64,000 nucleotides of DNA, from positions 62,001-126,000 of the forward strand of contig CAIQPK010000090.1 in the NCBI GenBank assembly GCA_903873705.1, written 5' to 3'. The notes under the pieces were generated by a model. It saw only the letters and a list, made by a program, of their open reading frames with translations. It ran no database searches and was not told the DNA's origin. Position 1 is the first letter of the stretch. The number at the start of each line of letters is the position of its first letter. Of the stretch, positions 51,037 to 59,596 are shown piece by piece. The translations under genes and the position numbers were made by a program. The DNA comes from an uncultured Acidobacteriota bacterium (GTDB lineage: Bacteria; Acidobacteriota; Terriglobia; Terriglobales; Acidobacteriaceae).

Positions 51037-51840
51037 TCAACCTTGCGACTGCCTCCAGAAAAAATACGCCGCAACGGTACAACCGGAGATAACCACGATG
51101 GCCCGCAGCACCTTGGGGCTGCTGCGCCGCGCCCAGTGTGCTCCCATGTAACCGCCCAGGCCAGCAAAGATCATGGCGATAAGGCAGTAATGCCACAATA
51201 CTGCCCCGGTAACGATGAAGGTGAGCGTGGCTACCAGGTTGGCAAGACAGGCAGCAACCACCTTCAGGGCGTTGAGCTCATGCATTTCTTCAACGCCAAA
51301 CAGGGCCAGCACCGTCATGATCAAAAAACCGCCGCCGGCGCCGAAGTAGCCAATGTAAAAGCAGACCGGAAGCAGGCTCAGGCAGAGCGGGAGGAAGCTT
51401 ACCGGCCTGACGGCGGCAGAGTCACCTTCGAGGTGCGCGTGTGTCGAGCGGCTGCGCAGCCATTGCGAAATCTTTCCGCTGAAGCCGAAAAGCAGCGTGC
51501 CGATCAGAATGAGCCACGGAACAAGCTGGAAGAACGTCTCTTGCCGCGTATGCAGCAACACTTCGGCCCCCGCAACGCCACCGATGGCGGTTGCCGTGAT
51601 CACCGGGGGAAGGAGACCGCGCCGCACATCGCCATGCAGCGCAAACACCGACGCCAGCTGCCCCGGCCACAGCGCAACGGTATTCGTGGCATTGGCCTGC
51701 ACCGGCGGTACGCCCATGCCGAGCATCGCGGGAAACGACAAAAATGAGCCGCCACCCGCCATCGCGTTGATCACACCGGCGATCATCGAAGCTACAACGA
51801 GCCAGATGTAGCGTATGTGAGGGATGTGGCTGGTGAGCAT
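51037..51840 (-). CDS. TSUP-family sulfite/organosulfur exporter (TauE/SafE)
   Basis: A 267-residue membrane protein with about eight helices. The first repeat starts IAGVINAMAGGGSFLSFPAM, followed by PVQANATNTVALWPG; the second half contains YFGAGGGFLIMTVLALFG and ALKVVAACLANLVATL. These GGG and N-A-T/L-K motifs in each half are the TauE/SafE signature. Members export sulfite, sulfoacetate or related anions. The ATG at 51840 is used because the family begins there; it lies 5 bases after the HExxH gene, so the two are almost fused in the transcript. The substrate is not deducible. Confidence 0.88.
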   Translation of the reverse strand: MLTSHIPHIRYIWLVVASMIAGVINAMAGGGSFLSFPAMLGMGVPPVQANATNTVALWPGQLASVFALHGDVRRGLLPPVITATAIGGVAGAEVLLHTRQETFFQLVPWLILIGTLLFGFSGKISQWLRSRSTHAHLEGDSAAVRPVSFLPLCLSLLPVCFYIGYFGAGGGFLIMTVLALFGVEEMHELNALKVVAACLANLVATLTFIVTGAVLWHYCLIAMIFAGLGGYMGAHWARRSSPKVLRAIVVISGCTVAAYFFWRQSQG

Positions 51841-51845
51841 CCCTT

Positions 51846-52589
51846 TTATTGTAGCGACCGGGCCTGAAGCCAGGCCGCTGAGGCTTTGAAATAGGCGCGT
51901 ACATTGGTGGGGAGCGTCTTTACCCACATTGGCTTGTGCTCGCCTCGCTCACGGCAGAACCTTGCCAGGGCGTAGCCGAGAACCTGTTCCGAAAGATAAC
52001 CGATACGTTGCGCGCTCCAGCCTTGCAGTCCGCCATCGCTCCATTGTTTGAAGTGAAATGAGGCGCTAGCGGCAAAAAATCCAAACCCCAGGTAGACCGT
52101 CGCAAGGTCCGTCAACGGTTCCATGTCCTCCGCTTCCCTATCCAGCAAGCCGCCTCCCAACAACAACACGTGCGCCAACTCGTGCGCCAGGGTCGCGACC
52201 AGTAGGATGGGTTCCCTCAAATACTTTGCGTGGACACCGATCGTATGTCGGCCCTCGTCTGTGTGATGAAAATAGAGGCCGGCTGCATCGTTCGTCTTTC
52301 CATTCCATAAAGGAATGGACCGTCGCCACGCCTCTTCGCCTTCAGCAAAGATCTCGACAACGAACGCGTCGCTGGAAACACCGCTGATCTCGGCGATACG
52401 GGCAGCCATAGCCGCAACGCTGGCCTTTGACCCATCGTAAGGGTCGGGAAAGAAAGACTCATTGGGTAACACAACTTGTGCTCGCAACAGGGGCTCGCGG
52501 GAGAGCAACTTCTCCAGTCGCGCAAAACCTTTATCTACCCAGAGACGTTCCGCTTCGCTAACTGGCAGGCGCTTGGTAAAGCCAAACAT
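51846..52589 (-). CDS. HExxH-motif protein, putative metallopeptidase-like
   Basis: A 247-residue protein with no signal peptide. Residues 136-140 are HELAH inside the helix VATLAHELAHVLLLGGG, a zinc-binding gluzincin-like motif, and Glu157 or Asp161 in DMEPLTDLATVYLG could be the third ligand, as in M48- or DUF-type minimal proteases. Other parts (FPDPYDGSKASVAAMAARI, TIGVHAKYLREPILL) resemble small-genome hypothetical proteins that I cannot name. It lies 12 bases after the LOG gene and 5 before the TSUP exporter. Protease activity is inferred from the motif only. Confidence 0.7.
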   Translation of the reverse strand: MFGFTKRLPVSEAERLWVDKGFARLEKLLSREPLLRAQVVLPNESFFPDPYDGSKASVAAMAARIAEISGVSSDAFVVEIFAEGEEAWRRSIPLWNGKTNDAAGLYFHHTDEGRHTIGVHAKYLREPILLVATLAHELAHVLLLGGGLLDREAEDMEPLTDLATVYLGFGFFAASASFHFKQWSDGGLQGWSAQRIGYLSEQVLGYALARFCRERGEHKPMWVKTLPTNVRAYFKASAAWLQARSLQ

Positions 52590-52601
52590 GCTAGCCGCAC
52601 C

Positions 52602-53177
52602 TCACCGTGAATCGCTTAGTGCCAGCGCCAACGCTTCTTCCACCGAATTCGCCACCAACAGGGCCTTGCGATTGCCGCGCAGCATTCCCTCCCGCTCGCA
52701 GACATCGAGGAACGCGAGCAGCGTGTCGTAAAAGCCGTCGACGTTCACCAGCACCACCGGCTTGGTGTGAATTTTTAACGTCTGCCAGGCGAGCACTTCA
52801 AACATTTCTTCGAACGTGCCAAAGCCCCCAGGCAGGATCAGAAATCCGTCGGCGCGCTCGGACATCAACGCCTTGCGGGTATGCATCGTCGTGGTAACGT
52901 GCAGTTCCGTGATGCCCTGGTGCGCCACTTCCTTGTCGACCAGCACGTGCGGAATCACGCCGACGACGTGTCCGCCGGCTGCAAGGGTCGCATCGGCAAC
53001 TGCGCCCATCAGGCCGACCTTTGCGCCGCCATAGATCAAACCAACGCCGCGCCTAGCGAGCGCCTTGCCCAACTCAACCGCAACCGTGCGGTAGATGGGC
53101 CGAGCGCCTTCCGCGGCTGCGCAGAACACGGCGAGACTGCGCTCCGGCTTTGGCGTGTGTAGTGACGTTTGACCCAT
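52602..53177 (-). CDS. LOG-family phosphoribohydrolase (TIGR00730)
   Basis: A 191-residue Rossmann-like protein of the Lonely Guy family. These release free bases from nucleotide monophosphates (cytokinin riboside phosphates in plants, AMP in some bacteria). Motifs: LAVFCAAAEG, IYGGAKVGLMGAVADA, HTRKALMSERADGFLILPGG (with the catalytic Arg) and PGGFGTFEE. The ATG at 53177 gives MGQTSLHTPKPER; a further upstream ATG adds six residues. It is the first gene of the seven-gene minus-strand run that ends with lipA. Confidence 0.92.
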   Translation of the reverse strand: MGQTSLHTPKPERSLAVFCAAAEGARPIYRTVAVELGKALARRGVGLIYGGAKVGLMGAVADATLAAGGHVVGVIPHVLVDKEVAHQGITELHVTTTMHTRKALMSERADGFLILPGGFGTFEEMFEVLAWQTLKIHTKPVVLVNVDGFYDTLLAFLDVCEREGMLRGNRKALLVANSVEEALALALSDSR

Positions 53178-53213
53178 GCATCGAGGATAGCGCACTGCTT
53201 TGCGGCAACGAGA

Positions 53214-53251
53214 AGGAGCCGGTCGCGGGCTTTCGCCGGCGGCAGGCTCCT
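53214..53251 (-). terminator. Possible terminator after the small secreted protein gene
   Basis: GGAGCC (53215-53220) and GGCTCC (53245-53250) can pair around a GC-rich inner stem. On the minus strand a CTT-rich tail follows. It lies about 25 bases beyond the stop codon at 53273. The inner pairing is imperfect. Confidence 0.4.
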
Positions 53252-53272
53252 GATCTTTGCGCAGAGAGACAG

Positions 53273-53626
53273 TTAGTTGACGCGGATCGTCGCACCGGAC
53301 ATGCTGGGCGCAACCTGGGCCAGCAGCGAACCGGCTTCGTGCGTGGGCACAGCGTTGACCACGGTGATCTTCGAGCCGGCAGGCGCGGAGAGCTTGACGG
53401 TTTCGCCAGCAGCCAGGGTCACAGCAGTCTCACCAACCTTGAGGTCAATCGCGGTGGCCAGAGAATTCGCGAGGCTCAGGTGAACCATTTTGGCTCCAGC
53501 GAAAGGCGTTGCAGCAACGATCGCGCGAATCGGCGACGCAGCCAGAGCCATCGAAGGAACGACCGCCTGCGAAGCGAGCAGGCACACAGCGGACAAAGCA
53601 GGAATCATCAATTTAGAACGGAACAT
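53273..53626 (-). CDS. Small secreted protein of unknown function
   Basis: A 117-residue protein starting MFRSKLMIPALSAVCLLASQ, with a signal peptide cleaved near MALA-ASP. The mature part of about 85 residues is rich in Ala, Val and Thr (IRAIVAATPFAGAKMVHLSL, DLKVGETAVTLAAGETVKL, GSKITVVNAV), suggesting a beta-sandwich, and has no Cys in the mature part. It resembles no family I can name. The ATG at 53626 has AGGAG nearby. It is separated from the LOG gene by a probable terminator and lies divergent from the helicase gene. Confidence 0.65.
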   Translation of the reverse strand: MFRSKLMIPALSAVCLLASQAVVPSMALAASPIRAIVAATPFAGAKMVHLSLANSLATAIDLKVGETAVTLAAGETVKLSAPAGSKITVVNAVPTHEAGSLLAQVAPSMSGATIRVN

Positions 53627-53798
53627 GGCACTTCTCCTGGGGAACAACATTTAGCGAAGTCTGCCTTACTGAACTTGTCGTTCGTAAGCTCGCTGCATGG
53701 GTGACTACGCGGAATAGACGCCGCCGGTTCCCCTTCGCTCAATAAAAATTTCGGTGTGTGACGAACGGTTTATTCACCGTGACGATTTGCACAAAACG

Positions 53799-53820
53799 TA
53801 ACGCCATTCATCTGGCGTTA
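53799..53820 (+). promoter_or_regulatory. Leader stem-loop upstream of the helicase gene
   Basis: TAACGCCA (53799-53806) and TGGCGTTA (53813-53820) form a perfect 8-base stem with a 6-base loop, 26 bases before the GTG start. It is too far from any upstream plus-strand gene to be a terminator and may be an operator or mRNA leader structure. Confidence 0.4.
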
Positions 53821-53846
53821 AAATGGAAAGCAGGGGTTAGCAAACG

Positions 53847-56690
53847 GTGGACGACCTACTCGCAAATATGAATCCGCAGCAACGCGAAGGCATCGTCTCG
53901 GTCGATGGCCCTGTTCTGCTGCTCGCCGGTGCGGGCTCCGGCAAGACGCGGGTGATCACCCACCGCATCGCGTACCTCATCCAGCAGCGCGGTGTTTCGC
54001 CGGACAACATCCTCGCCGTCACCTTTACCAATAAGGCCGCGAAGGAAATGGCGGAGCGAGTGGAGAAGATCCTCGGGCACTCCACGCTCGCCAAGCCGAC
54101 GCTCGCGACCTTCCACAGCTTCTGCGTGCGCGTGCTGCGCAGGGATATCGAGGCGCTGCGTACCAACGGCGTCGGCCTTACCAAGAGCTTCGCCATCTAC
54201 GACGAGACCGATCAGCAGGCCGTGGTGAAGCAGGCGCTGAAGCGGCTCGGTTTCGATGACAAGAGCCTGAAGCCGCGTGTCGCGCTCGGCCGCATTTCGT
54301 GGGCCAAGAACCACATGATCGACCCGCAGGAGTACTTCCTCGCTTCCAACAATCCGATGGAAGAAAAGATCGCGCATATTTTCGAGATCTACAAGAAGGA
54401 ACTCTTCAAGGCCAATGCACTCGACTTCGACGATCTGCTGCTGGAAACGGTGCGGCTGCTTAAGTCTTCCGCCGAAGTGCGCGAGCGTTACAACCGCCGC
54501 TACAAGTACCTCCTCATCGACGAGTACCAGGACACCAACCGGCCGCAGTACGAGTTAATGAAGCTGCTGGGAACGCACGGCAATGTCTGCGTCGTAGGCG
54601 ATGAAGATCAGTCGATCTACAGCTGGCGTGGCGCCGATATCAAAAATATTCTCGAGTTCGAGAAGGACTTTCCGAATGCGCAGACCATCCGCCTCGAGCA
54701 GAACTATCGCTCGACGCAGATTATCCTCGAAGGTGCGAGTGCGGTCGTCGCGCAGAACATCCAGCGCAAGGGCAAAAATCTCTTCACCACGCGCGAAGGC
54801 GGCTCGCTGATCGGCTTCTATGAAGCGCCCGATGGCGAAAACGAAGCCTTGTTTATCGCCGACCGCATTCAGAAATATCTGCGCGAAGCGGGGCAGAGTG
54901 AAGATACACCGCGCTGCGCAGTCCTCTATCGCACCAACTCGCAGTCGCGACTGGTGGAAGAAGCGCTGCGACGTTACAACATCCAGTACCACATGGTCGG
55001 CGGCTTCTCGTTTTACGATCGCGCTGAAGTCAAGGACATGCTGAGCTACCTGAAGCTCGTGCAGAACCCTCATGACTCGATCGCTCTCGGTCGCGTCGTC
55101 AATTCACCGCCGCGCGGCATCGGCAAGACCACGCTTGAGACCATCGAACGCGTCGCCCTCACGACCGGCATGAGTTCGTGGGACGCCATCGGCCGCGCCA
55201 TCGAAGAAAGACTGCTGCCCGCCCGTGCTCTGCAGGCGCTGAGCAGCTTTCGCCGCCTGATCAGCGATGCTCGCGCGATGCTCGGCCCGGATTTTGCCAA
55301 CGCGCTGGCAGCAGACATTGCCGGCATCTCCGCCGTTAGCGATACGGCCGAACTGACCGACGCCGAGCTCGAAGCCGCCGCAGCCAGCTTCGACCCTGAG
55401 ACACTTGCCGGCGACGATGAAGGTACGAACTTTGACTTTGGCTTCGCCACCGAAGAGACAACCGCTCCCGGTGTTGCGGCGAACGATGCCAACACCTCTT
55501 TTGATACCAGCTTCAACTTCGGCTTCGACTTCGGCCCCAGCGAAGAGATCTCGACGATCGCACCGGAGAACTCGACAACGCCGGAGACGCTCGACACCGC
55601 CAGCTTCAACCCGTTCGCTCCCGTGCCCCTCAAGCAGTCCGCGAGCGACGCCATCGCCGAGCGGCTGCGCAGGCAGAACGCAGAGTCGCCGCAAACAGAA
55701 GAAGCCGAGCGGCCGCCTTTCCGCAAACCCGGGGATGCGGCCACGCTGCCGGAGCTGATCAAGTTCCTCAACGACCGCTCGGGCTACATTAAGGCGCTTG
55801 AAGACGAAGGCACACCGGAGTCCTTCTCGCGAATTGAGAACTTGAAGGAACTCGCCAACGCAGCGCAGGATGCGACCTCGCGCGGCGAGACGCTGGCTGA
55901 ATTTCTCGACCACGCCGCGCTGGTATCCGATGCCGACCAGTACTCGGCCGAGGCGCGCGTGACCCTGATGACGCTTCACGCGGCCAAAGGCCTCGAGTTT
56001 CCGTTGGTCTTCCTTGCGGGAATGGAGGAAGGCCTGTTTCCGCACTCGCGCACGCTGGTCGACCCCACGCAGATGGAAGAGGAGCGGCGCCTCTGCTACG
56101 TCGGCATGACCCGCGCCATGGACACCCTGCTGATGACTCGCGCACGTTATCGCCGCCGCTACGGCAACGACATGCCGGAGTCCAGCCTTCCTTCACGCTT
56201 TCTGGAAGAAGTGCCGTCGCGGCTGGTTGAGGACCTTAGCCCGCCGGCTTTCCGCAGCGCCTACTCGACGCCATACCCGCAGCGCCGGCGCAACGATGAC
56301 GAGACCTACGACCAGCACCCGAGCTACGAGGATGACTCGCAGGAAGCGCCCACCCCGGGGGCCCTGAACTACGCCAAACAGCGCTTCGGCGGAACGCGTC
56401 CGGCTGCGGGATCGGGCTCGCTCGACAATATTGCGCAATTCTTCGGCAAGGGCGGAACCGGCTACAAACCGGGTGGCCCGCGCTTCCCTGCCCGCCCCAA
56501 ACTTGATATTCCAGCACAAACCGGCAAGACGGGCCTGGGCAAAGGTGTCCGCGTCCGGCACCCGAAATACGGCGAAGGCATCATCTTTGCCCGCGAAGGC
56601 GATGGGGACGACGCCAAGCTTACAGTACAATTTAGTGGGCACGGAATGAAAAAGCTGGTGGAGAAGTTCGCTCAGCTGGAACGCTTGTAA
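53847..56690 (+). CDS. pcrA: UvrD/PcrA-type superfamily 1 helicase with a large domain-2B insertion
   Basis: A 947-residue protein; PcrA and UvrD are usually 720-750. Motifs: Walker A AGAGSGKT (27-34), TFTNKAAKEM (59-68), DEYQDTN (225-231), GDEDQSIYSWRGA (251-263), LEQNYRST (283-290), VTLMTLHAAKGLEF (705-718) and RRLCYVGMTRA (747-757). The C-terminal PcrA Tudor-like domain is GKGVRVRHPKYGEGIIF (898-914). Between domain-2B helices (about residues 482-630) lies an extra 150-residue acidic, low-complexity stretch with FDFGF repeats. The start is GTG at 53847. It unwinds DNA in nucleotide-excision and replication repair. A 51-codon basic-protein gene follows after 70 bases. Confidence 0.93.
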   Translation: MDDLLANMNPQQREGIVSVDGPVLLLAGAGSGKTRVITHRIAYLIQQRGVSPDNILAVTFTNKAAKEMAERVEKILGHSTLAKPTLATFHSFCVRVLRRDIEALRTNGVGLTKSFAIYDETDQQAVVKQALKRLGFDDKSLKPRVALGRISWAKNHMIDPQEYFLASNNPMEEKIAHIFEIYKKELFKANALDFDDLLLETVRLLKSSAEVRERYNRRYKYLLIDEYQDTNRPQYELMKLLGTHGNVCVVGDEDQSIYSWRGADIKNILEFEKDFPNAQTIRLEQNYRSTQIILEGASAVVAQNIQRKGKNLFTTREGGSLIGFYEAPDGENEALFIADRIQKYLREAGQSEDTPRCAVLYRTNSQSRLVEEALRRYNIQYHMVGGFSFYDRAEVKDMLSYLKLVQNPHDSIALGRVVNSPPRGIGKTTLETIERVALTTGMSSWDAIGRAIEERLLPARALQALSSFRRLISDARAMLGPDFANALAADIAGISAVSDTAELTDAELEAAAASFDPETLAGDDEGTNFDFGFATEETTAPGVAANDANTSFDTSFNFGFDFGPSEEISTIAPENSTTPETLDTASFNPFAPVPLKQSASDAIAERLRRQNAESPQTEEAERPPFRKPGDAATLPELIKFLNDRSGYIKALEDEGTPESFSRIENLKELANAAQDATSRGETLAEFLDHAALVSDADQYSAEARVTLMTLHAAKGLEFPLVFLAGMEEGLFPHSRTLVDPTQMEEERRLCYVGMTRAMDTLLMTRARYRRRYGNDMPESSLPSRFLEEVPSRLVEDLSPPAFRSAYSTPYPQRRRNDDETYDQHPSYEDDSQEAPTPGALNYAKQRFGGTRPAAGSGSLDNIAQFFGKGGTGYKPGGPRFPARPKLDIPAQTGKTGLGKGVRVRHPKYGEGIIFAREGDGDDAKLTVQFSGHGMKKLVEKFAQLERL

Positions 56691-56760
56691 TACCAGCGCG
56701 CCTCCGCTCCGGCCACCGCGCCACAAAATTCAGAAAGTTTTAGAGAGAAGACAGACATTC

Positions 56761-56916
56761 ATGGCAAACACCAAGAGCATCACCGACAAGACTGAGCGTA
56801 AGGCAATCAAGCGCGCTGCGCGCAAGAAGGCCGCTCCCAAGGCTCCGCGCACCGGCGCCCGTGGCGAAAACAAGGCCAAGATCAAGAAGGCAGCACGCGG
56901 CCAGTCCAAGCGCTAA
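56761..56916 (+). CDS. Small Lys/Ala-rich basic protein
   Basis: A 51-residue protein, MANTKSITDKTERKAIKRAA and on to RGQSKR. About a third of its residues are Lys or Arg and another third Ala, Gly or Thr, like short histone H1-type or ribosome-associated basic proteins. No hydrophobic core is visible, so it is probably disordered until bound to nucleic acid. It starts 70 bases after pcrA and is closed by a strong terminator, so it is either the end of that transcript or a separate small unit. DNA or RNA binding is inferred from composition alone. Confidence 0.7.
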   Translation: MANTKSITDKTERKAIKRAARKKAAPKAPRTGARGENKAKIKKAARGQSKR

Positions 56917-56938
56917 AACCACGCAGCGATGCGGCATG

Positions 56939-56965
56939 AGCGGGCCTTCGCGGGCCCGCTTTTTG
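56939..56965 (+). terminator. Intrinsic terminator after the basic-protein gene
   Basis: AGCGGGCC (56939-56946) pairs perfectly with GGCCCGCT (56953-56960) over a TTCGCG loop, followed by five T. It lies 22 bases after the stop codon. Confidence 0.9.
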
Positions 56966-57028
56966 CTGCCCGCCAACCGAGCCAGCACAACACCGACAGT
57001 GGTACTCTCTTGCCATCGGAGAGTGCTC

Positions 57029-57451
57029 ATGTCCTCAGTTGTTCGCCGTTTTGTCCTTCCTGCTCTATTCCTTACCGCCGTCGCCGTGCAAGCGGGCGCG
57101 CAACAGGCGGCTGCTCCTGCCCCCGCTCCCCCGCCGCTACAGCAGGTCGACCTGCCCACCAAGACCACGCTGCAAGCCGTGATGGTGAAGCGCGACGTGC
57201 CCCCGGGCGGCACCACCGGCCCGCACACGCATCCCGGCGTCGAGATCTCCTACGTGCTCGCAGGAACGATGGAGCTCCACGTTCTCGGTAAGCCGACGCG
57301 CGTCGTTCATGCTGGTGAAAGCACGGCCATTCCTCGCGACACGCCTCACGAAGCCATCAATATCGGCAAGGAGCCGTTGTCACTGGTGGTCACCTACCTG
57401 GTCGATAAGGGCTCGCCCGTCCGCACTGACGTCCCACCGTTCGACAAATAG
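57029..57451 (+). CDS. Secreted cupin-domain protein
   Basis: A 140-residue protein. It begins MSSVVRRFVLPALFLTAVAV with a signal cleaved near AGAQ, then an Ala/Pro linker, then a single cupin barrel. Motif 1 is GPHTHPGVEISYVLAGTMEL, with the metal-binding His-x-His and Glu; motif 2 is IPRDTPHEAIN, with the third His. Such small cupins bind a divalent metal and may act as isomerases, dioxygenases or binding proteins. The ATG at 57029 follows GGAGAG. A good terminator lies directly behind the gene. Confidence 0.85.
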   Translation: MSSVVRRFVLPALFLTAVAVQAGAQQAAAPAPAPPPLQQVDLPTKTTLQAVMVKRDVPPGGTTGPHTHPGVEISYVLAGTMELHVLGKPTRVVHAGESTAIPRDTPHEAINIGKEPLSLVVTYLVDKGSPVRTDVPPFDK

Positions 57452-57476
57452 CGCGCGCACCGCGCCACGCTGCACC

Positions 57477-57510
57477 GGGACGCCTCTCCATCGGGGCGTC
57501 CCTTCGTTTT
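57477..57510 (+). terminator. Intrinsic terminator after the cupin gene
   Basis: GGGACGCC (57477-57484) pairs with GGCGTCCC (57495-57502) around a 10-base loop, followed by TTCGTTTT. It lies 25 bases after the stop codon. Confidence 0.65.
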
Positions 57511-57561
57511 GCGCTTACAATCAACAGCAACGCACACCAAAGAGCAGCGCCACTTCAGGCA

Positions 57562-59139
57562 ATGAGGACGAGCACACTGGCCCGCCAAATCTTCGCCACC
57601 AAGTCGATCGACAAACTCATCTCGGACTCCGAACGCCCCGAGCACTCTCTCAAAAAGACCCTCGGCCCGGTCTCGCTAACGGCTCTCGGCATCGGCGCCG
57701 TCATCGGCTCGGGCATCTTCACCGTTATCGGGACAGCGATCGGCGGCAACCCGTCGCAGACCGTCTCCTGGGCCAAATCTCCCATCATTGATCTCATCCT
57801 CGGCGCGCTCCACGGCCATCTCGGCGCCGTCGCGGGACGCCCTGGAGCAGGCCCTGCTCTGGCGCTCTCTCTGCTGCTCGTAGCGGTTGTCTGCGCGCTC
57901 ACCGGCCTCTGCTATGCGGAACTCGCCAGCATGATTCCTATCGCCGGATCCGCCTATACTTATACGTACGCTACCCTCGGCGAGCTCATCGCCTGGATCA
58001 TCGGCTGGGACCTGATCCTCGAATACGCCTTCTCCAACATGAGCGTCTCCGTCGGCTTCGCGGCCCACGTCGTTGACCTGATGGATTGGCTCGGCATTCA
58101 TCTAGACCCCAAGTGGCTGTCACCTGCCTACCTTCCGCAGGGACTTACGGACCTCGCCGGTAACACCGTTTTCCATGAGGGCTGGCACTTCGGTTTCGAT
58201 ATCCCCGCCTTCATCATCGTGCTTCTACTCACGGTCGTCCTCGTCCGCGGCATTCGCGAATCCGCCCGCACCAACAACATCATGGTGCTGATCAAGATCA
58301 TCGCCATCCTGCTCTTCGTCTTCTTTGGGCTTAGCTTCATCCACCCCGGCAACTACCATCCGTTTATGCCGAACGGCTTCACCGGCGTACTCGCTGGTGG
58401 CTCCATCATTTTCTTCACGTACATTGGGTTCGACTCGGTCTCCACTGCGAGCGAAGAGTGCAAGAACCCACGCCGCGACGTGCCCATTGGCATTATCGCT
58501 ACGCTCATCGTCTGCACCATCCTGTACGTTGGTGTGGCGATGGTGCTTACCGGGATGGTGCCCTGGCAGTCCATCGCCGGCGATGGCGCTCCAGTAGTCA
58601 CCGCCCTCAAACGCGTATCGCTGATGCCGGGCGGTCACCGTCTGCACATCGTGCGCCTCTTCGTCCTGCTCGGCGCCATTGTGGGCATGATCTCGTCCAT
58701 TCTGGTCTTCCAGCTGGGACAAGCCAGGGTCTGGTTCGCGATGTCGCGCGACAAGCTGCTGCCCGACGTCTTCTCTTCTCTCCATCCAAAGTTCCGCACA
58801 CCCGCTTTCGCGACCTGGTTTGCGGGCATCCTGGTGGCCATTCCGTCCGGCCTGTTCGATGTCGGCTCACTCGCGGAAATGTCCAACATTGGCACGCTCT
58901 TCGCCTTCGTCCTGGTATCAATCGGCGTGATTGTTCTCCGCGCCAAGGACCCAACCCGCCACCGCGGCTTCCGCGTTCCTTTCGGTCCTGTTATCCCGGT
59001 TCTCAGCACCCTCTTCTGCGTCCTGCTCATGGCCGGACTGCCTGCCATCACGTGGCTGCGCTTCTTTATATGGCTCGCCATCGGCCTGGTCGTCTACTTC
59101 TTCTACTCGCGCAAGCGCAGCGAGTTCTATAAAGGCTAG
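57562..59139 (+). CDS. APC-family amino acid permease (cationic amino acid transporter type)
   Basis: A 525-residue membrane protein with about 12-13 helices. The first helix contains GIGAVIGSGIFTVIGTAIGG, the substrate-binding G-[ST]-G motif of APC transporters, preceded by the cytoplasmic KKTLGPVSLTALG. Others are CYAELASMIPIAGSAYTYTY, FFTYIGFDSVSTASEECKNP (helix 6 region) and LFAFVLVSIGVIVLR. The pattern is that of the cationic amino acid transporter/YfnA branch, which takes up amino acids with protons. The ATG at 57562 has no strong ribosome-binding site. A small unknown gene begins only 4 bases after its stop. Confidence 0.9.
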   Translation: MRTSTLARQIFATKSIDKLISDSERPEHSLKKTLGPVSLTALGIGAVIGSGIFTVIGTAIGGNPSQTVSWAKSPIIDLILGALHGHLGAVAGRPGAGPALALSLLLVAVVCALTGLCYAELASMIPIAGSAYTYTYATLGELIAWIIGWDLILEYAFSNMSVSVGFAAHVVDLMDWLGIHLDPKWLSPAYLPQGLTDLAGNTVFHEGWHFGFDIPAFIIVLLLTVVLVRGIRESARTNNIMVLIKIIAILLFVFFGLSFIHPGNYHPFMPNGFTGVLAGGSIIFFTYIGFDSVSTASEECKNPRRDVPIGIIATLIVCTILYVGVAMVLTGMVPWQSIAGDGAPVVTALKRVSLMPGGHRLHIVRLFVLLGAIVGMISSILVFQLGQARVWFAMSRDKLLPDVFSSLHPKFRTPAFATWFAGILVAIPSGLFDVGSLAEMSNIGTLFAFVLVSIGVIVLRAKDPTRHRGFRVPFGPVIPVLSTLFCVLLMAGLPAITWLRFFIWLAIGLVVYFFYSRKRSEFYKG

Positions 59140-59143
59140 CGCC

Positions 59144-59524
59144 GTGGCCAAGCTTTCCTCCATCTCGACCGCGGAATTCTGCACCGCGATGGCGGAGATG
59201 GAGAAGCCCGGCGGCGGCGTGCGCAAGCTCTTGCAAGCCCACTACAACTGTCGCGGGCGCGTCTCGACGATGTCGCTGCTGGCGCACGCCGCGGGCTTTG
59301 CCAGCTTCAGCCCGGCGAATCTGCACTACGGCGGTCTGGCTCGTCGCATCGCGCGACATCTTGCGATAGCAGAACCGACGTTGCGCCTGCCCGAAAAGTC
59401 CGACGCGTATCTTTCGCTGCTGGTCGACTTTATCCGGCCCGAAGCGGTGACCAACGTGCACTGGCTGCTGGTGATGAAGCCGGAGTTCGCCGCGGCGCTC
59501 AAGCTTTCCGGGTGGGTAAAATAG
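59144..59524 (+). CDS. Hypothetical protein with a domain resembling the N-terminus of HNH-type restriction endonucleases
   Basis: A 126-residue protein from a GTG start 4 bases after the permease stop. The segment YNCRGRVSTMSLLAHAAGFA and on to NLHYGGLARRIARHL resembles an accessory domain I associate with some predicted HNH endonucleases (consensus around G-R-V-x-T, then LAxAxG, then aNLxYGxLAR). No nuclease motif follows here. It could be a stand-alone DNA-recognition-like module or a trimmed remnant. The resemblance is from memory and needs a profile search. No signal peptide or membrane segment is visible. Confidence 0.5.
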   Translation: MAKLSSISTAEFCTAMAEMEKPGGGVRKLLQAHYNCRGRVSTMSLLAHAAGFASFSPANLHYGGLARRIARHLAIAEPTLRLPEKSDAYLSLLVDFIRPEAVTNVHWLLVMKPEFAAALKLSGWVK

Positions 59525-59596
59525 TCTCGACCCGGGCTCCGGAGCAACCGATGCCGTCAGCCACCGCAGACGCATCCAACATCCGGGTATCAACGC

